64,000 nucleotides of DNA from an uncultured Sphingorhabdus sp. (lineage in GTDB: Bacteria > Pseudomonadota > Alphaproteobacteria > Sphingomonadales > Sphingomonadaceae), in NCBI GenBank assembly GCA_947501885.1, contig CANMXN010000002.1, forward strand, positions 1 through 64,000, read 5' to 3'. This document shows, one piece after another, positions 8,968-17,311 of the stretch (position 1 is its first letter; each line of letters begins with the position of its first letter). The notes below the pieces were generated by a model that searched no databases, was not told where the DNA came from, and saw nothing but the letters and a program-made list of their open reading frames with translations. A program made the position numbers and the translations under genes.

Positions 8968-9846
8968 TTGGATCTCAAACAGATCAAATATTTTTTGACA
9001 ATCGCTGAAACTCTTAATTTTACTGTGGCATCTGAGCAGAGTCATATTTCTCAACCTGCCTTAACAAAGTCCATACAAAAGCTCGAAGAAGAGTTTGGCG
9101 GTCTCTTGGTCATTCGTGATGGCAAGAACACACGCCTAACCGAATTAGGGCAGATTGTGCGCGAAGAGTTTGAGAATATTATCAAATCTCAAGCACGCGT
9201 TAAATCACTCGCAGACAATCATTTAAGAGCAGGTCACCACATGCTCAATATTGGCATAATTGACTCGCTCGGCCCTAATAAATTTATTGATTTTTTTACC
9301 GAATTTATGGGCAAAAACCCCAACACGCAAATCATTATGCATCGCATTGATGAATCACTCTCAGAAGAAGCCATATTATCAGGTGATTTGGATGCTTGTA
9401 TCTGCACCCAAGAAGGGACAAAAAACCATAAAATTAAAACGCTTCCATTGTTTGAAGAGCGCATATTATTAGCCTTTGGGAAAAATACAGCTTTGGCCGA
9501 TAAAGACGAAATAGCATTGGATGACATCTGTAAAGAAAATTATTTTGATAGGTTAAATTGTAATTTCCGATCTGATTTCCAAGCCATTATTGATGAACAA
9601 AAACTTGATATTAGACCTGTATTACAGAGCGACCGCGAAGAATGGATCCAATATTTAGTTGCCTCTGGAAAAGGCATTTGTATGCTAGGTGAATATTCGG
9701 CTATTGTTCCTGATATTATAATGCGGCCAATAAAAGGCGTGAATATTAAACGAACCACCTCTATCTCTATGGTATTTGGTTCTTCTGCATCAGAGGCAAT
9801 TATGACGCTGGAACGATTGGCTCAGAATTACAAATGGTGCTCTTAA
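8968..9846 (+). CDS. LysR-type transcriptional regulator
   Basis: 292 residues, normal LysR length. The start is a TTG (AGG about 6 bases upstream); no in-frame ATG fits because the only nearby ATG runs into a stop. Residues 1-60 are the winged helix-turn-helix (LKQIKYFLTIAETLNFTVAS, SQPALTKSIQKLEEEFG). Residues about 90-290 form the periplasmic-binding-like effector domain. The gene follows the P460 pair on the same strand after 135 bases; whether it regulates them is unproven, because LysR genes more often lie divergent from their targets. The ligand is unknown. Confidence 0.88.
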   Translation: MDLKQIKYFLTIAETLNFTVASEQSHISQPALTKSIQKLEEEFGGLLVIRDGKNTRLTELGQIVREEFENIIKSQARVKSLADNHLRAGHHMLNIGIIDSLGPNKFIDFFTEFMGKNPNTQIIMHRIDESLSEEAILSGDLDACICTQEGTKNHKIKTLPLFEERILLAFGKNTALADKDEIALDDICKENYFDRLNCNFRSDFQAIIDEQKLDIRPVLQSDREEWIQYLVASGKGICMLGEYSAIVPDIIMRPIKGVNIKRTTSISMVFGSSASEAIMTLERLAQNYKWCS

Positions 9847-9858
9847 AATAATCCAAAC

Positions 9859-9932
9859 TACCAAATCGATAACCTCCAAATCGCATAACCTCCAAATCGA
9901 TAACCTCCAAATCGCATAACCTCCAAATCTAT
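9859..9932. repeat. Short tandem repeat, alternating 16/15 bp units
   Basis: Units AACCTCCAAATCGCAT (16) and AACCTCCAAATCGAT (15) alternate, so the array is about two copies of a 31 bp unit (9871-9901 and 9902-9932) plus partial flanks. The array begins 13 bases after the LysR stop and abuts, by a few bases, the stop codon of the uxuA remnant. It has no spacer variation, so it is not a CRISPR array. Confidence 0.85.
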
Positions 9933-10213
9933 ACATCGCATGCCATCATCGCTTTAATTACGCCGCATATTTCGGCGAGTCCTTTCATCCTGCCAATTGC
10001 TGAATATCCTAGATTAATAATTTGTCTTACATCATTTGGTGACCATGATCTGGCCGTATAAAAGTTTCACGTTGCAAGACATGTTCATTACTCAGCAAAT
10101 TTCGAATAATCTGTACCATATCTATGCCACTTTCTAAATGGCCTGCCTCAAAGAAAGAGCGTGTTCATGAGTATCACATGCCACACCACGTAAGTGCGCA
10201 AAACAATATCAGA
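9929..10213 (-). pseudogene. uxuA: Remnant of mannonate dehydratase (UxuA), C-terminal end only
   Basis: The minus strand encodes broken but clear UxuA C-terminal pieces. In order they are FAHLRGVACDTHE (near 10205-10165), then in another frame SFFEAGHLESGIDMV, continuing through a segment ending TFIRPDHGHQMM and a stop near 10040, then after a further frame change LGYSAIGRMKGLAEICGV, ending at TAG 9931-9929. RPDHGH and the GYSxIGRxKGLAELRG-like ending are hallmarks of mannonate dehydratase, the D-mannonate to KDG step of glucuronate breakdown. At least two frame breaks and one stop are present, and all N-terminal sequence is missing: homology ends near 10213, just before the structured element at 10236. 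No other uronate genes lie nearby. Confidence 0.8.
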
Positions 10214-10235
10214 TTGTAAAGGCAGAGACCGAAAA

Positions 10236-10600
10236 GCCTATACCTTTTGAGCTATAGGCAGGGTTTAAGGCTTTACTGGGTTTGGCCGGACCAGTTAAAA
10301 CCCAGTAAAAGCGCGACCCCTTCTGTTTGCCCTACAATGGCTAAAAGCCGAGCAACTGGGCCATAATATCCGTTTCAGGCGTCTGAGGGTCACTCAGAGG
10401 AGTTTAACCTATAATTTACAGCGTTGCACAAATTCCAGCAGCGCGCTAGTAATGCCTTTGCAGCGGTCAAAACGCCGTTGTGGGGCTTTAGAACCTCAAA
10501 TCGTAACCGCCGGTCGAAGCTATTTCGGCCGGGTGGCCGCTACGTATGTCCAGGGTCCGCCTAAAGGTGGTGGCGCTCTGTGGTTACGCAGGGTTCTAAA
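10236..10600. other. Highly base-pairing element, possible structured RNA or mobile-element remnant
   Basis: This segment is richer in GC than its surroundings and is packed with inverted repeats. They are a 7 bp stem 10236-10242/10253-10259; a perfect 12 bp stem TTTACTGGGTTT/AAACCCAGTAAA (10272-10283/10298-10309); CTGAG/CTCAG (10383-10387/10393-10397); and a long closing stem TTTAGAACC/GGTTCTAAA (10487-10495/10592-10600). Inside the last lie GTAACC/GGTTAC (10503-10508/10582-10587) and a 9 bp hairpin CCGGUCGAA/UUCGGCCGG (10510-10518/10524-10532). It starts where uxuA homology stops and ends about 60 bases before the start of a small gene. I could not match it to tmRNA, RNase P, 6S, SRP RNA, group I or II introns, or a known riboswitch. 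The strand is undetermined. Confidence 0.5.
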
Positions 10601-10661
10601 CACCCGGCTTTGATCGCCATAAGATCAAGCTGGTTTGCTTCTTAATCATTAGGAGGCAGAT

Positions 10662-10865
10662 ATGAAATATCCCCATGACCATAGCAAAGATATTGCTAAG
10701 TATAGATATGTTGGCAACACAAAGCATGGGCGCAATTCAGTACAGCCAAAACGTAAAAACCGAAGTAACTTACTCACTTTGGTTGAAGCTTGGATCATTG
10801 GACTATTATTATATGGGTCAATGGCACTAGGGTTCTGGAATTTTATCATAGAATTTTTACAATAA
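10662..10865 (+). CDS. Small single-span membrane protein of unknown function
   Basis: 67 residues. A strong AGGAGG lies 7 bases before the ATG, which favours this frame over the antisense frame in the same place. The first 40 residues are polar and basic (PKRKNR), and residues about 41-62 form one hydrophobic helix (IIGLLLYGSMALGFWNFII), consistent with an N-in anchored protein. No family recognised. It follows the structured element at 10236-10600, which could form part of its 5' leader, and precedes tRNA-Thr on the opposite strand. Confidence 0.6.
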   Translation: MKYPHDHSKDIAKYRYVGNTKHGRNSVQPKRKNRSNLLTLVEAWIIGLLLYGSMALGFWNFIIEFLQ

Positions 10866-10876
10866 AACCAAACACA

Positions 10877-10952
10877 TGGTGCCGCTTAGAGGACTCGAAC
10901 CTCTGACCCCATCATTACGAATGATGTGCTCTACCACCTGAGCTAAAGCGGC
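10877..10952 (-). tRNA. tRNA-Thr (anticodon CGT)
   Basis: On the minus strand the sequence folds as a full cloverleaf: acceptor GCCGCTT/AAGCGGC, D stem GCTC/GAGC, anticodon stem CATCA/TGATG with loop TTCGTAA (anticodon CGT at 10919-10917), T arm AGAGG-TTCGAGT-CCTCT, discriminator A and an encoded CCA (10879-10877). It reads ACG threonine codons. Confidence 0.97.
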
Positions 10953-11175
10953 TAAACCTGCATAAACAGTTTAGATTATCGCCAATACCATAGTGTGTAT
11001 CAGTTTCAAGAGATAGTTATCTTTAACCATAATATGTCATCTTAGAATAATATCTATATTCTACTATGATGATAAATTCGCAGAGTTTTTACGAAAAATT
11101 AACCATATGATGTGCATGTACATAGCTGAATTTAAAATATTAAGCTTGGGTATCTCGCAAGAGTAGGATAAAATA

Positions 11176-12513
11176 ATGGACAACATACGCTCATCTGGGC
11201 CTTTTGGAAGCGAATTAGATGCAAATCTGCTAGATGCAGATTATGCCTCTTATGAGGACCAAGAAGAAGTAGAAATGGAAGCCCCCCCTGCTATTCAAGG
11301 TGATGAGCGGCGCTTGCAAGTGCGTGCTTATAATTTTTGGACCGAGCAATTAGGCGATAGAAATTATCCCAATATCGAAGATTTATATCCTGAAGAAAAT
11401 GAAGGCTTTGCTCCTTATGGCGTTTTGCTTGATTTCACTTCGGGTATTGAAAATCCATCGATTGCCTATGTTGGTGATGCAATCCGTGAAGAATGTAATT
11501 TAAGCGAAGAAGCAACCTATTTAGACCAAGTGCCTGCACGCTCGCTGCTATCAAGGATTACAGATCATTATTTGCAAATTATTGCTAATCGCGCACCGAT
11601 AGGCTTTGAAGCAGAATTTGTAAATGAGCGCAATATCAACATCATGTACCGCGGTATTTTGCTGCCCTATTCATCTGATGATGATACGATTGATTTTATT
11701 TATGGTTTAATCAATTGGAAAGAAGGTGCAAGCCAAGAACTTGCCGAAGAATTAGAATTGGAAGTCAGTAGCGCATTGGTTAACACACCCGCGCCGATTG
11801 ACACAAACCAAGTGTGGGCCGATGGACCAACAGCAGGCTTAATCGATACAAATGATGATGCTTCACAAATAAATAACGAAGCTTCATTTGCTATTGATGA
11901 AATAGAGCCTAGCGCAAATGATAGTCTGGCCGATTGGCTACACGCTGCACGATCAAGTGCCGATAATGCCAAAACAGCCGATGCACGCAGCCGCGAAACA
12001 TTATATAATGCTATCGGTAGAGCCTATGATTTTGCTTTAGTCGCGGAACAAAACCCAAGTGATTATCAGATGATCCTTGAGGATTCAGGTATGAAGGCAC
12101 AAGACCGTGCTCCCATGACTCCGATTGTGAAGCTTATTTTTGGCAGTAATTATGACAAAACACGCGTCACCGAAATTGCCACCGCCATGAGCTATGCAAA
12201 ACGCATTAACTTGGATATGGGCGCTTTATCGAAAGAGCTTTCATCGTTCGATGGCGGCTTAAAAGGTATGGTGAAAGCTGAACGCAAAGCCAAAAAGATC
12301 GAAAATGGTGAGCCAGAGGCCGTTATAGCCGTTGATCCGCGTGATGCATTGCGCGCAGCCCCCGTTCGTGCGCTTACAGAATTTGCAGGTGATGGTGATG
12401 AATTTATCGTACTTGTTGCGCGCCGCGACACTGATGGAGAGCTTGCCCTAGTTGGTCAAGTTGATGCTGATGCAGCCCTCACCGAGAAAGCATTGCGCAA
12501 AACAGTCCTGTAA
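11176..12513 (+). CDS. PAS_5-like domain protein of unknown function
   Basis: 445 residues, acidic (EEVEMEAPPA). Residues about 45-180 resemble the alphaproteobacterial PAS_5 family: an RAYNFWTEQLGDRNYP start, a GVLLDFTSG strand, a GDAIREEC segment and a final MYRGILLPYSSDDDTIDFIY strand pair ending in NWKE. Residues 180-445 are unlike any domain I recognise; they are helical and charged, with no HTH or kinase motif. AGGA stands about 7 bases before the ATG. No signal peptide or membrane segment is visible, so it is cytoplasmic. PAS_5 proteins are uncharacterised; a sensory role is inference. Confidence 0.75.
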   Translation: MDNIRSSGPFGSELDANLLDADYASYEDQEEVEMEAPPAIQGDERRLQVRAYNFWTEQLGDRNYPNIEDLYPEENEGFAPYGVLLDFTSGIENPSIAYVGDAIREECNLSEEATYLDQVPARSLLSRITDHYLQIIANRAPIGFEAEFVNERNINIMYRGILLPYSSDDDTIDFIYGLINWKEGASQELAEELELEVSSALVNTPAPIDTNQVWADGPTAGLIDTNDDASQINNEASFAIDEIEPSANDSLADWLHAARSSADNAKTADARSRETLYNAIGRAYDFALVAEQNPSDYQMILEDSGMKAQDRAPMTPIVKLIFGSNYDKTRVTEIATAMSYAKRINLDMGALSKELSSFDGGLKGMVKAERKAKKIENGEPEAVIAVDPRDALRAAPVRALTEFAGDGDEFIVLVARRDTDGELALVGQVDADAALTEKALRKTVL

Positions 12514-12552
12514 AAAGCGAATAAGGCAATTGTTATAGTACAGATATGCGCT

Positions 12553-14340
12553 TTAATGGAGCAATGCAATCATCATGCATGTGGTGAAACCAACGCCGAT
12601 CGTAAGCGGGATACCAGCTTTGAAAAAGTCGGTAAAACGATAATTACCAGCAGCATAAACTAGCGTATTGGTTTGATAACCAATGGGCGTTGCAAAGCTT
12701 GCAGATGCTGCAAACATTACAGCAATGACCAGCGATTCTGGCGGTACATTTAAATCTACTGCCAATGCAATCGCTATGGGCGTCACGATGATGGCAACCG
12801 CATTATTGGTTACCATTTCAGTCATAATGACGGAAAAGATATAAACCGCACCAATAAGCGCCCAAGGGGGGAGTTGTGCTAAAAATGGCGTTATTGCATT
12901 GACAATCAAACCGACGCTGCCCGCTTCTTCGAGACCAACGCCAACGGCAAGCATGGCAAATACCAGAACTAAGACATTACCATCGATTGAACTCCAAGCT
13001 TCTTCCGCATCGATACAGCGAGCAAACAAAATAGCACCAACGGCCAAAATTGCAGCAACCGCAAGCGGCAATATTGCCATGGCCGATAATATCACCACCA
13101 AAACCAAAGCGCCAATAGCAATGGGCGCGCGGTCTCGGCGAAACGCTTGTGCTTTGGTATTACCTACACCAAAAAGATTAGGGTTTTCATACATAGCATT
13201 AATATCGCTATTACTGCCCGTTACGATTAAACGGTCCGCAGCATGGATGCGGGCATTGGGCAAATCACTACGCGGTATATTACGATAACGGGTCAAACCC
13301 AATATTCGTACATTAAGGCTTGATAAAAACGGGATATCAATCAAACGGTTTCCAATAGCGGGATGATTGGGCGCCACTGTCGCCTCTACCAATGCCTCGC
13401 CCATCGCACCAGCATCGCCTTTGCGGATGATACCGATTTTAAAGTCTTCAGAGGACCGAAAGGACAGTAGCTCCGTTATATCAAGCTGCACCACCACCTT
13501 ATCGCCAGCCTTTAATATATAATCCTCAAGTTCATGACGGGTGAATTTATTATCACATTTTACTGCGGTTACACGAATTTTTGGCCGTTTCAGAGCTGCA
13601 ACATCTCCCAACTTCTTGCCAATATCATTGGATGCATTACGCACCTCTAGCTCGGTCAGGAAGGTTGCTTCATCATCATTTTTAAAATCTAAACCAACAT
13701 CATCTTTGGGCAAAAGCCAGCTAGAAAATAATATCATCACGATTGTACCCGCAATGGCCGCCGCAAGACCATAAGGTGTGATATCAAATATACCAAAGCC
13801 ATCAAGACCGCTATCACGCGCAACGCTATCCACAATCAGATTTGTCGATGTCCCGATTAAGGTGGTAGTACCGCCCAAAATACAGATAAAGCTTAGCGGA
13901 ATAAGCAGTTTCTTAGCTGATATTCCAGTTACCCGTGCTAGCCTCAATATGATCGGGATCATCACCACGACAACGGGCGTATTGTTCATAAAGGCCGATG
14001 CCACAAAGCCGCCCAAAAACATTTCCGCCACAGCAAGTTTCGGGTTTTTCTTGGCGCGCCGAATGATAAAACCTGCCACCGCATCAATCGTGCCCGTACG
14101 CAGCAAAGCGCCCGATAATATGAACATAGCGCCGATAGTGATAGGCGCTGTGTTTGAAAATACGCCAAACATCGCATCGCTATCAATGATGCCCAAAAAT
14201 AAAAATGCGCAGGCTCCCAAAATCGCGACAACTGCCGCTGGGAAACGCTCCATAATAAAGCCCGTAAATAGTAGCACCAATATAGCAAGGCCAATATAGG
14301 CTTGATATTCGGCAATGATCGCGCGGATAAACTCAAGCAT
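12553..14340 (-). CDS. SLC13/DASS family permease with internal RCK_C (TrkA-C) domains
   Basis: About 595 residues. The ATG at 14340 has GGG about 8 bases upstream; an in-frame TTG one codon earlier is possible. Residues about 15-210 contain hydrophobic spans typical of the CitMHS/DASS fold, including the FMNNTPVVVVMIPI and GTSTNLIVDS motifs. A soluble insert (about 215-390) carries two TrkA-C-like domains (LEDYILKAGDKVVVQ, IHAADRLIVTGS). The second transporter half follows, with TEMVTNNAVAIIVTPIA and ASFATPIGYQTN. Such carriers move sulfate, dicarboxylates or other anions with Na+; the substrate cannot be read from sequence. It stands alone, 29 bases from the aroC stop. Confidence 0.85.
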   Translation of the reverse strand: MLEFIRAIIAEYQAYIGLAILVLLFTGFIMERFPAAVVAILGACAFLFLGIIDSDAMFGVFSNTAPITIGAMFILSGALLRTGTIDAVAGFIIRRAKKNPKLAVAEMFLGGFVASAFMNNTPVVVVMIPIILRLARVTGISAKKLLIPLSFICILGGTTTLIGTSTNLIVDSVARDSGLDGFGIFDITPYGLAAAIAGTIVMILFSSWLLPKDDVGLDFKNDDEATFLTELEVRNASNDIGKKLGDVAALKRPKIRVTAVKCDNKFTRHELEDYILKAGDKVVVQLDITELLSFRSSEDFKIGIIRKGDAGAMGEALVEATVAPNHPAIGNRLIDIPFLSSLNVRILGLTRYRNIPRSDLPNARIHAADRLIVTGSNSDINAMYENPNLFGVGNTKAQAFRRDRAPIAIGALVLVVILSAMAILPLAVAAILAVGAILFARCIDAEEAWSSIDGNVLVLVFAMLAVGVGLEEAGSVGLIVNAITPFLAQLPPWALIGAVYIFSVIMTEMVTNNAVAIIVTPIAIALAVDLNVPPESLVIAVMFAASASFATPIGYQTNTLVYAAGNYRFTDFFKAGIPLTIGVGFTTCMMIALLH

Positions 14341-14369
14341 CAATCATACCCTTTGCTATCACTTTCCTA

Positions 14370-15443
14370 TCACCCACATTGCGCACGGTGCATTAATTTT
14401 TGGTCAGCCATGACGATCGCCATCATCGCCTCAACAACGGGTGTACCTCTTATGCCAACACAAGGATCATGGCGGCCTTTCGTACTGATTTGCGCAGCAT
14501 TACCATCGCTATCTATTGTATCAACTGGCTTTAAGATACTGCTTGTTGGTTTAAAGGCAACGCGGCAAATTACGGGTTGCCCTGTGGAAATACCGCCCGC
14601 AATACCGCCAGCATTATTGGACATAAATTCAGGATTATCAGTATCATCAGATGGGCGCATCGGATCAGCATTGCTCTCACCGCTTAATCGAGCAGCCTCA
14701 AAACCAGCGCCAATTTCAAAAGCTTTTACCGCATTAATGCTCATCATCGCCGATGCCAATTCGCTGTCCAATTTGGCATAGAGCGGTGCGCCCCATCCAG
14801 CGGGCACACCAACAGCACGGCATTCTACAATAGCTCCCAATGAACTGCCTGCTTTGCGCGCATCATCCACCAATGTTTCCCAGCGCTTTGCGGCCTGAGC
14901 ATCAGGGCAGAAAAATGGGTTTTGCGTAATCTGCGCTGCATCAAAATTGGCAGGATCAATTCTATCACCACCAAGTTCGCAAACATAAGCAATAACATCA
15001 ACCTCAGGAATAATTAACCGCGCCACAGCGCCAGCCGCCACCCGCGATGCCGTCTCGCGTGCACTGGAACGTCCGCCTCCACGATAATCACGAAAACCAT
15101 ATTTGGCATCATAGCTATAATCCGCATGACCCGGACGATAGGATTTCGCAACCTCGCTATAATCCTTACTACGCTGGTCGACATTTTCAATCATCAGAGA
15201 AATGGGCGTACCTGTGGTTTTACCTTCAAAAATACCCGATAAGATTTTTACCTGATCGGGTTCTTTGCGCTGCGTTGTATATTTGGATTGCCCAGGTTTG
15301 CGCGCATCCATAAAGGGTTGGATATAGGCTTCGCTAATGTCTAATCCGGGCGGTGTGCCATCAACCATCGCCCCTATAGCTGGGCCGTGACTCTCTCCCC
15401 ATGTTGAGAAACGAAACATATGGCCAAAACTATTATAACTCAT
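14370..15443 (-). CDS. aroC: Chorismate synthase
   Basis: 357 residues, full family length. Converts 5-enolpyruvylshikimate 3-phosphate to chorismate with reduced FMN, the last step of the shikimate pathway. Signatures seen are [14 protein letters not shown] near the N-terminus and [20 protein letters not shown] around residue 105, followed by [18 protein letters not shown]; these hold the catalytic His and FMN-contact residues. AGGATG precedes the ATG. It lies 105 bases after fabI on the same strand and could be co-transcribed with it. Confidence 0.97.
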   Translation of the reverse strand: MSYNSFGHMFRFSTWGESHGPAIGAMVDGTPPGLDISEAYIQPFMDARKPGQSKYTTQRKEPDQVKILSGIFEGKTTGTPISLMIENVDQRSKDYSEVAKSYRPGHADYSYDAKYGFRDYRGGGRSSARETASRVAAGAVARLIIPEVDVIAYVCELGGDRIDPANFDAAQITQNPFFCPDAQAAKRWETLVDDARKAGSSLGAIVECRAVGVPAGWGAPLYAKLDSELASAMMSINAVKAFEIGAGFEAARLSGESNADPMRPSDDTDNPEFMSNNAGGIAGGISTGQPVICRVAFKPTSSILKPVDTIDSDGNAAQISTKGRHDPCVGIRGTPVVEAMMAIVMADQKLMHRAQCG

Positions 15444-15548
15444 TCATCATCCTATATTTGCATGCACAGATGGAGCGAAAATCACTCTAATAATATGTGA
15501 TTGCGCTTATTCACGGATTCGTCAAGCATTAGAGCTTAGTTGCAGAGT

Positions 15549-16358
15549 TTAGTTGTTAGTCAGGCCAATATCAGGCGCATCTTCTTGTTTCATACCAACC
15601 GTATGATAACCCGCATCAACATGATGCGTTTCACCCGTCACACCACTAGACATATCGCTACAGAAATAAAGCCCTGCCCCGCCAACATCCTCAATCGTCA
15701 CATTACGCCGAAGAGGCGAATTAAGCTCATTCCATTTCATAATATAGCGAAAATCACCGATACCCGAGGCCGCCAATGTTTTAATCGGTCCCGCTGAAAT
15801 AGCATTTACACGAATATTGTCAGGGCCCAAATCATTGGCCAAATATTGCACACTTGTTTCCAATGCTGCTTTGGCAACACCCATAACATTATAATGCGGA
15901 ATGACTTTCTCAGCTCCATAATAGGTAAGGGTTACAATGCTGCCGCCATTCGGCATCATTTTAGCGGCACGTCTTGAAACCGCGACCAAACTATAAGCAG
16001 AAATATTCATCGTCATGAGAAAATTGTCGAGGCTAGTATCAACATATTTACCGCGTAGTTCATTTTTATCTGAAAAACCAATAGCATGAACGACAAAATC
16101 AATCATATCCCAACGCGATGCCAATGTCTCAAATGCTGCATCAAGAGCCGCCATATCAGAGACATCACAATCAATCAGAAAATCACTTCCTAATTCAGCA
16201 GCAAGCGGTGCAACGCGCTTTGCCAATGCTTCACCTTGATAAGAAAAAGCAAGCTCCGCTCCCTGCTCACGGAGCTGCTTTGCGATCCCCCAAGCCAATG
16301 ATTTATTATTGGCAAGCCCCATGATTAAGCCTCTTTTTCCTGCCATTAATTGTGTCAT
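15549..16358 (-). CDS. fabI: Enoyl-[acyl-carrier-protein] reductase (NADH)
   Basis: 269 residues. Reduces trans-2-enoyl-ACP in the last step of each fatty acid elongation cycle in the cytoplasm. Atypical SDR with the FabI cofactor loop GLIMGLANNKSLAWGIA and the catalytic Tyr156 and Lys163 in HYNVMGVAKAALE, preceded by TYYGAEKV; the C-terminus has the GVTGETHHVDAGYH motif. It overlaps the upstream BrkB-like gene by 4 bases, so the two are translationally coupled in the order dnaJ-like, brkB-like, fabI. Confidence 0.96.
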   Translation of the reverse strand: MTQLMAGKRGLIMGLANNKSLAWGIAKQLREQGAELAFSYQGEALAKRVAPLAAELGSDFLIDCDVSDMAALDAAFETLASRWDMIDFVVHAIGFSDKNELRGKYVDTSLDNFLMTMNISAYSLVAVSRRAAKMMPNGGSIVTLTYYGAEKVIPHYNVMGVAKAALETSVQYLANDLGPDNIRVNAISAGPIKTLAASGIGDFRYIMKWNELNSPLRRNVTIEDVGGAGLYFCSDMSSGVTGETHHVDAGYHTVGMKQEDAPDIGLTNN

Positions 16359-17311
16359 GTCATTTCCTTTTCAATATTTTCATTCGCGGTATTGGCCAGT
16401 GCTGCATTTAATTGCGCGCCTGTCACCATACCCAATCCAATCAAATAAAAGAAGATAAGCGCCACCATTACGCCCGCTAAACTTCCGTAGGTTAAATCAT
16501 ATGAAGCCATATTAGAGAGAAATATTGGCAATAAAGTGGTACAAATAAGCCACCAACCACTTACCAGCACAGCCCCAGGCCATTTGGGATATTTTTTGAT
16601 GTTATATTTTGTCGGTGTCAATATTCTGAAAATTATAAATATCATAACAAATAGGAGTAAAAATGGAATGAGAGAGCCTAAAGATAAAATGCCTGGCAAG
16701 GATAAATCTCCTAGAGAAAACTCACTCCAAAATCTATCTAATGTGCTAAAAAAGACTTGCGCGCTAAACGCCAGCATCGTGATAATTACTGCTATAATTA
16801 CCAATGCTATAGAGCCCAAACGATAGTGCCAAAAGGGACGATGCGCTTGCGTGCCGTAAGATTTGTTCAATATGTCTCTTATAGTTTCAATCAAGCTTGT
16901 TGTAGTCCAAAGACCGACCGCTGCACTCAACCAAAGCACGGGTCCGCTGCGGGCGGTCATTGCACTTTCAATCGGTTCCCGTAATGCATTGGCAACACGC
17001 GGCGGCACTGTTTGGAAAAAGGCATTTATTAGCTCTAAACCAGACTGCGTTTGTCCAAACAAACCTGCAATTGCGGCGGCTACAATGAAAAAGGCAAAGA
17101 GAGCGAGCAATGAAAGATAAGCAAAGTTTCCTGCATGAACAAAACCTTCATTATAAACACCTATGCTAACGCGGCGGGTAACTTCTATAATTTGCTGGCG
17201 TGTTTTTAGTCTATGAAACCATTTATCTTCGCTCTCGCCAAGTGTATTAGCGTTTCTTTGTTCCGCTAATTTGGCTCTTGCCTCTGGAGATAGGGGCGAT
17301 TGTTCAGACAC
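16355..17311 (-). CDS. YihY/BrkB family inner membrane protein
   Basis: 318 residues with about six hydrophobic spans and the YihY/BrkB family layout: an amphipathic N-terminal region, a first span around 60-85, the segment VGLWTTTSLIETIRDILNKS, a later ILTPTKYNIKKYPKWPGAV loop, and a terminal LTYGSLAGVMVALIFFYLIG span. The old label ribonuclease BN is not valid for this family; its role is unknown. It sits between a DnaJ-like gene (overlap 8 bases) and fabI (overlap 4 bases). Confidence 0.9.
   Translation of the reverse strand: MSEQSPLSPEARAKLAEQRNANTLGESEDKWFHRLKTRQQIIEVTRRVSIGVYNEGFVHAGNFAYLSLLALFAFFIVAAAIAGLFGQTQSGLELINAFFQTVPPRVANALREPIESAMTARSGPVLWLSAAVGLWTTTSLIETIRDILNKSYGTQAHRPFWHYRLGSIALVIIAVIITMLAFSAQVFFSTLDRFWSEFSLGDLSLPGILSLGSLIPFLLLFVMIFIIFRILTPTKYNIKKYPKWPGAVLVSGWWLICTTLLPIFLSNMASYDLTYGSLAGVMVALIFFYLIGLGMVTGAQLNAALANTANENIEKEMT

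Noticed and set aside
10236-10600. tmRNA, RNase P RNA, SRP RNA, 6S RNA, a riboswitch or a group II intron
   Set aside because: No tag-coding Ala-rich frame, no GAGGAAAGTCC or ACAGAA core, no SRP tetraloop core, no TPP or B12 box and no intron domain V could be found on either strand.
10649-10849. Minus-strand 66-codon frame opposite the small membrane protein
   Set aside because: The plus frame has AGGAGG at correct spacing and a clear membrane span; the minus frame has no ribosome site.
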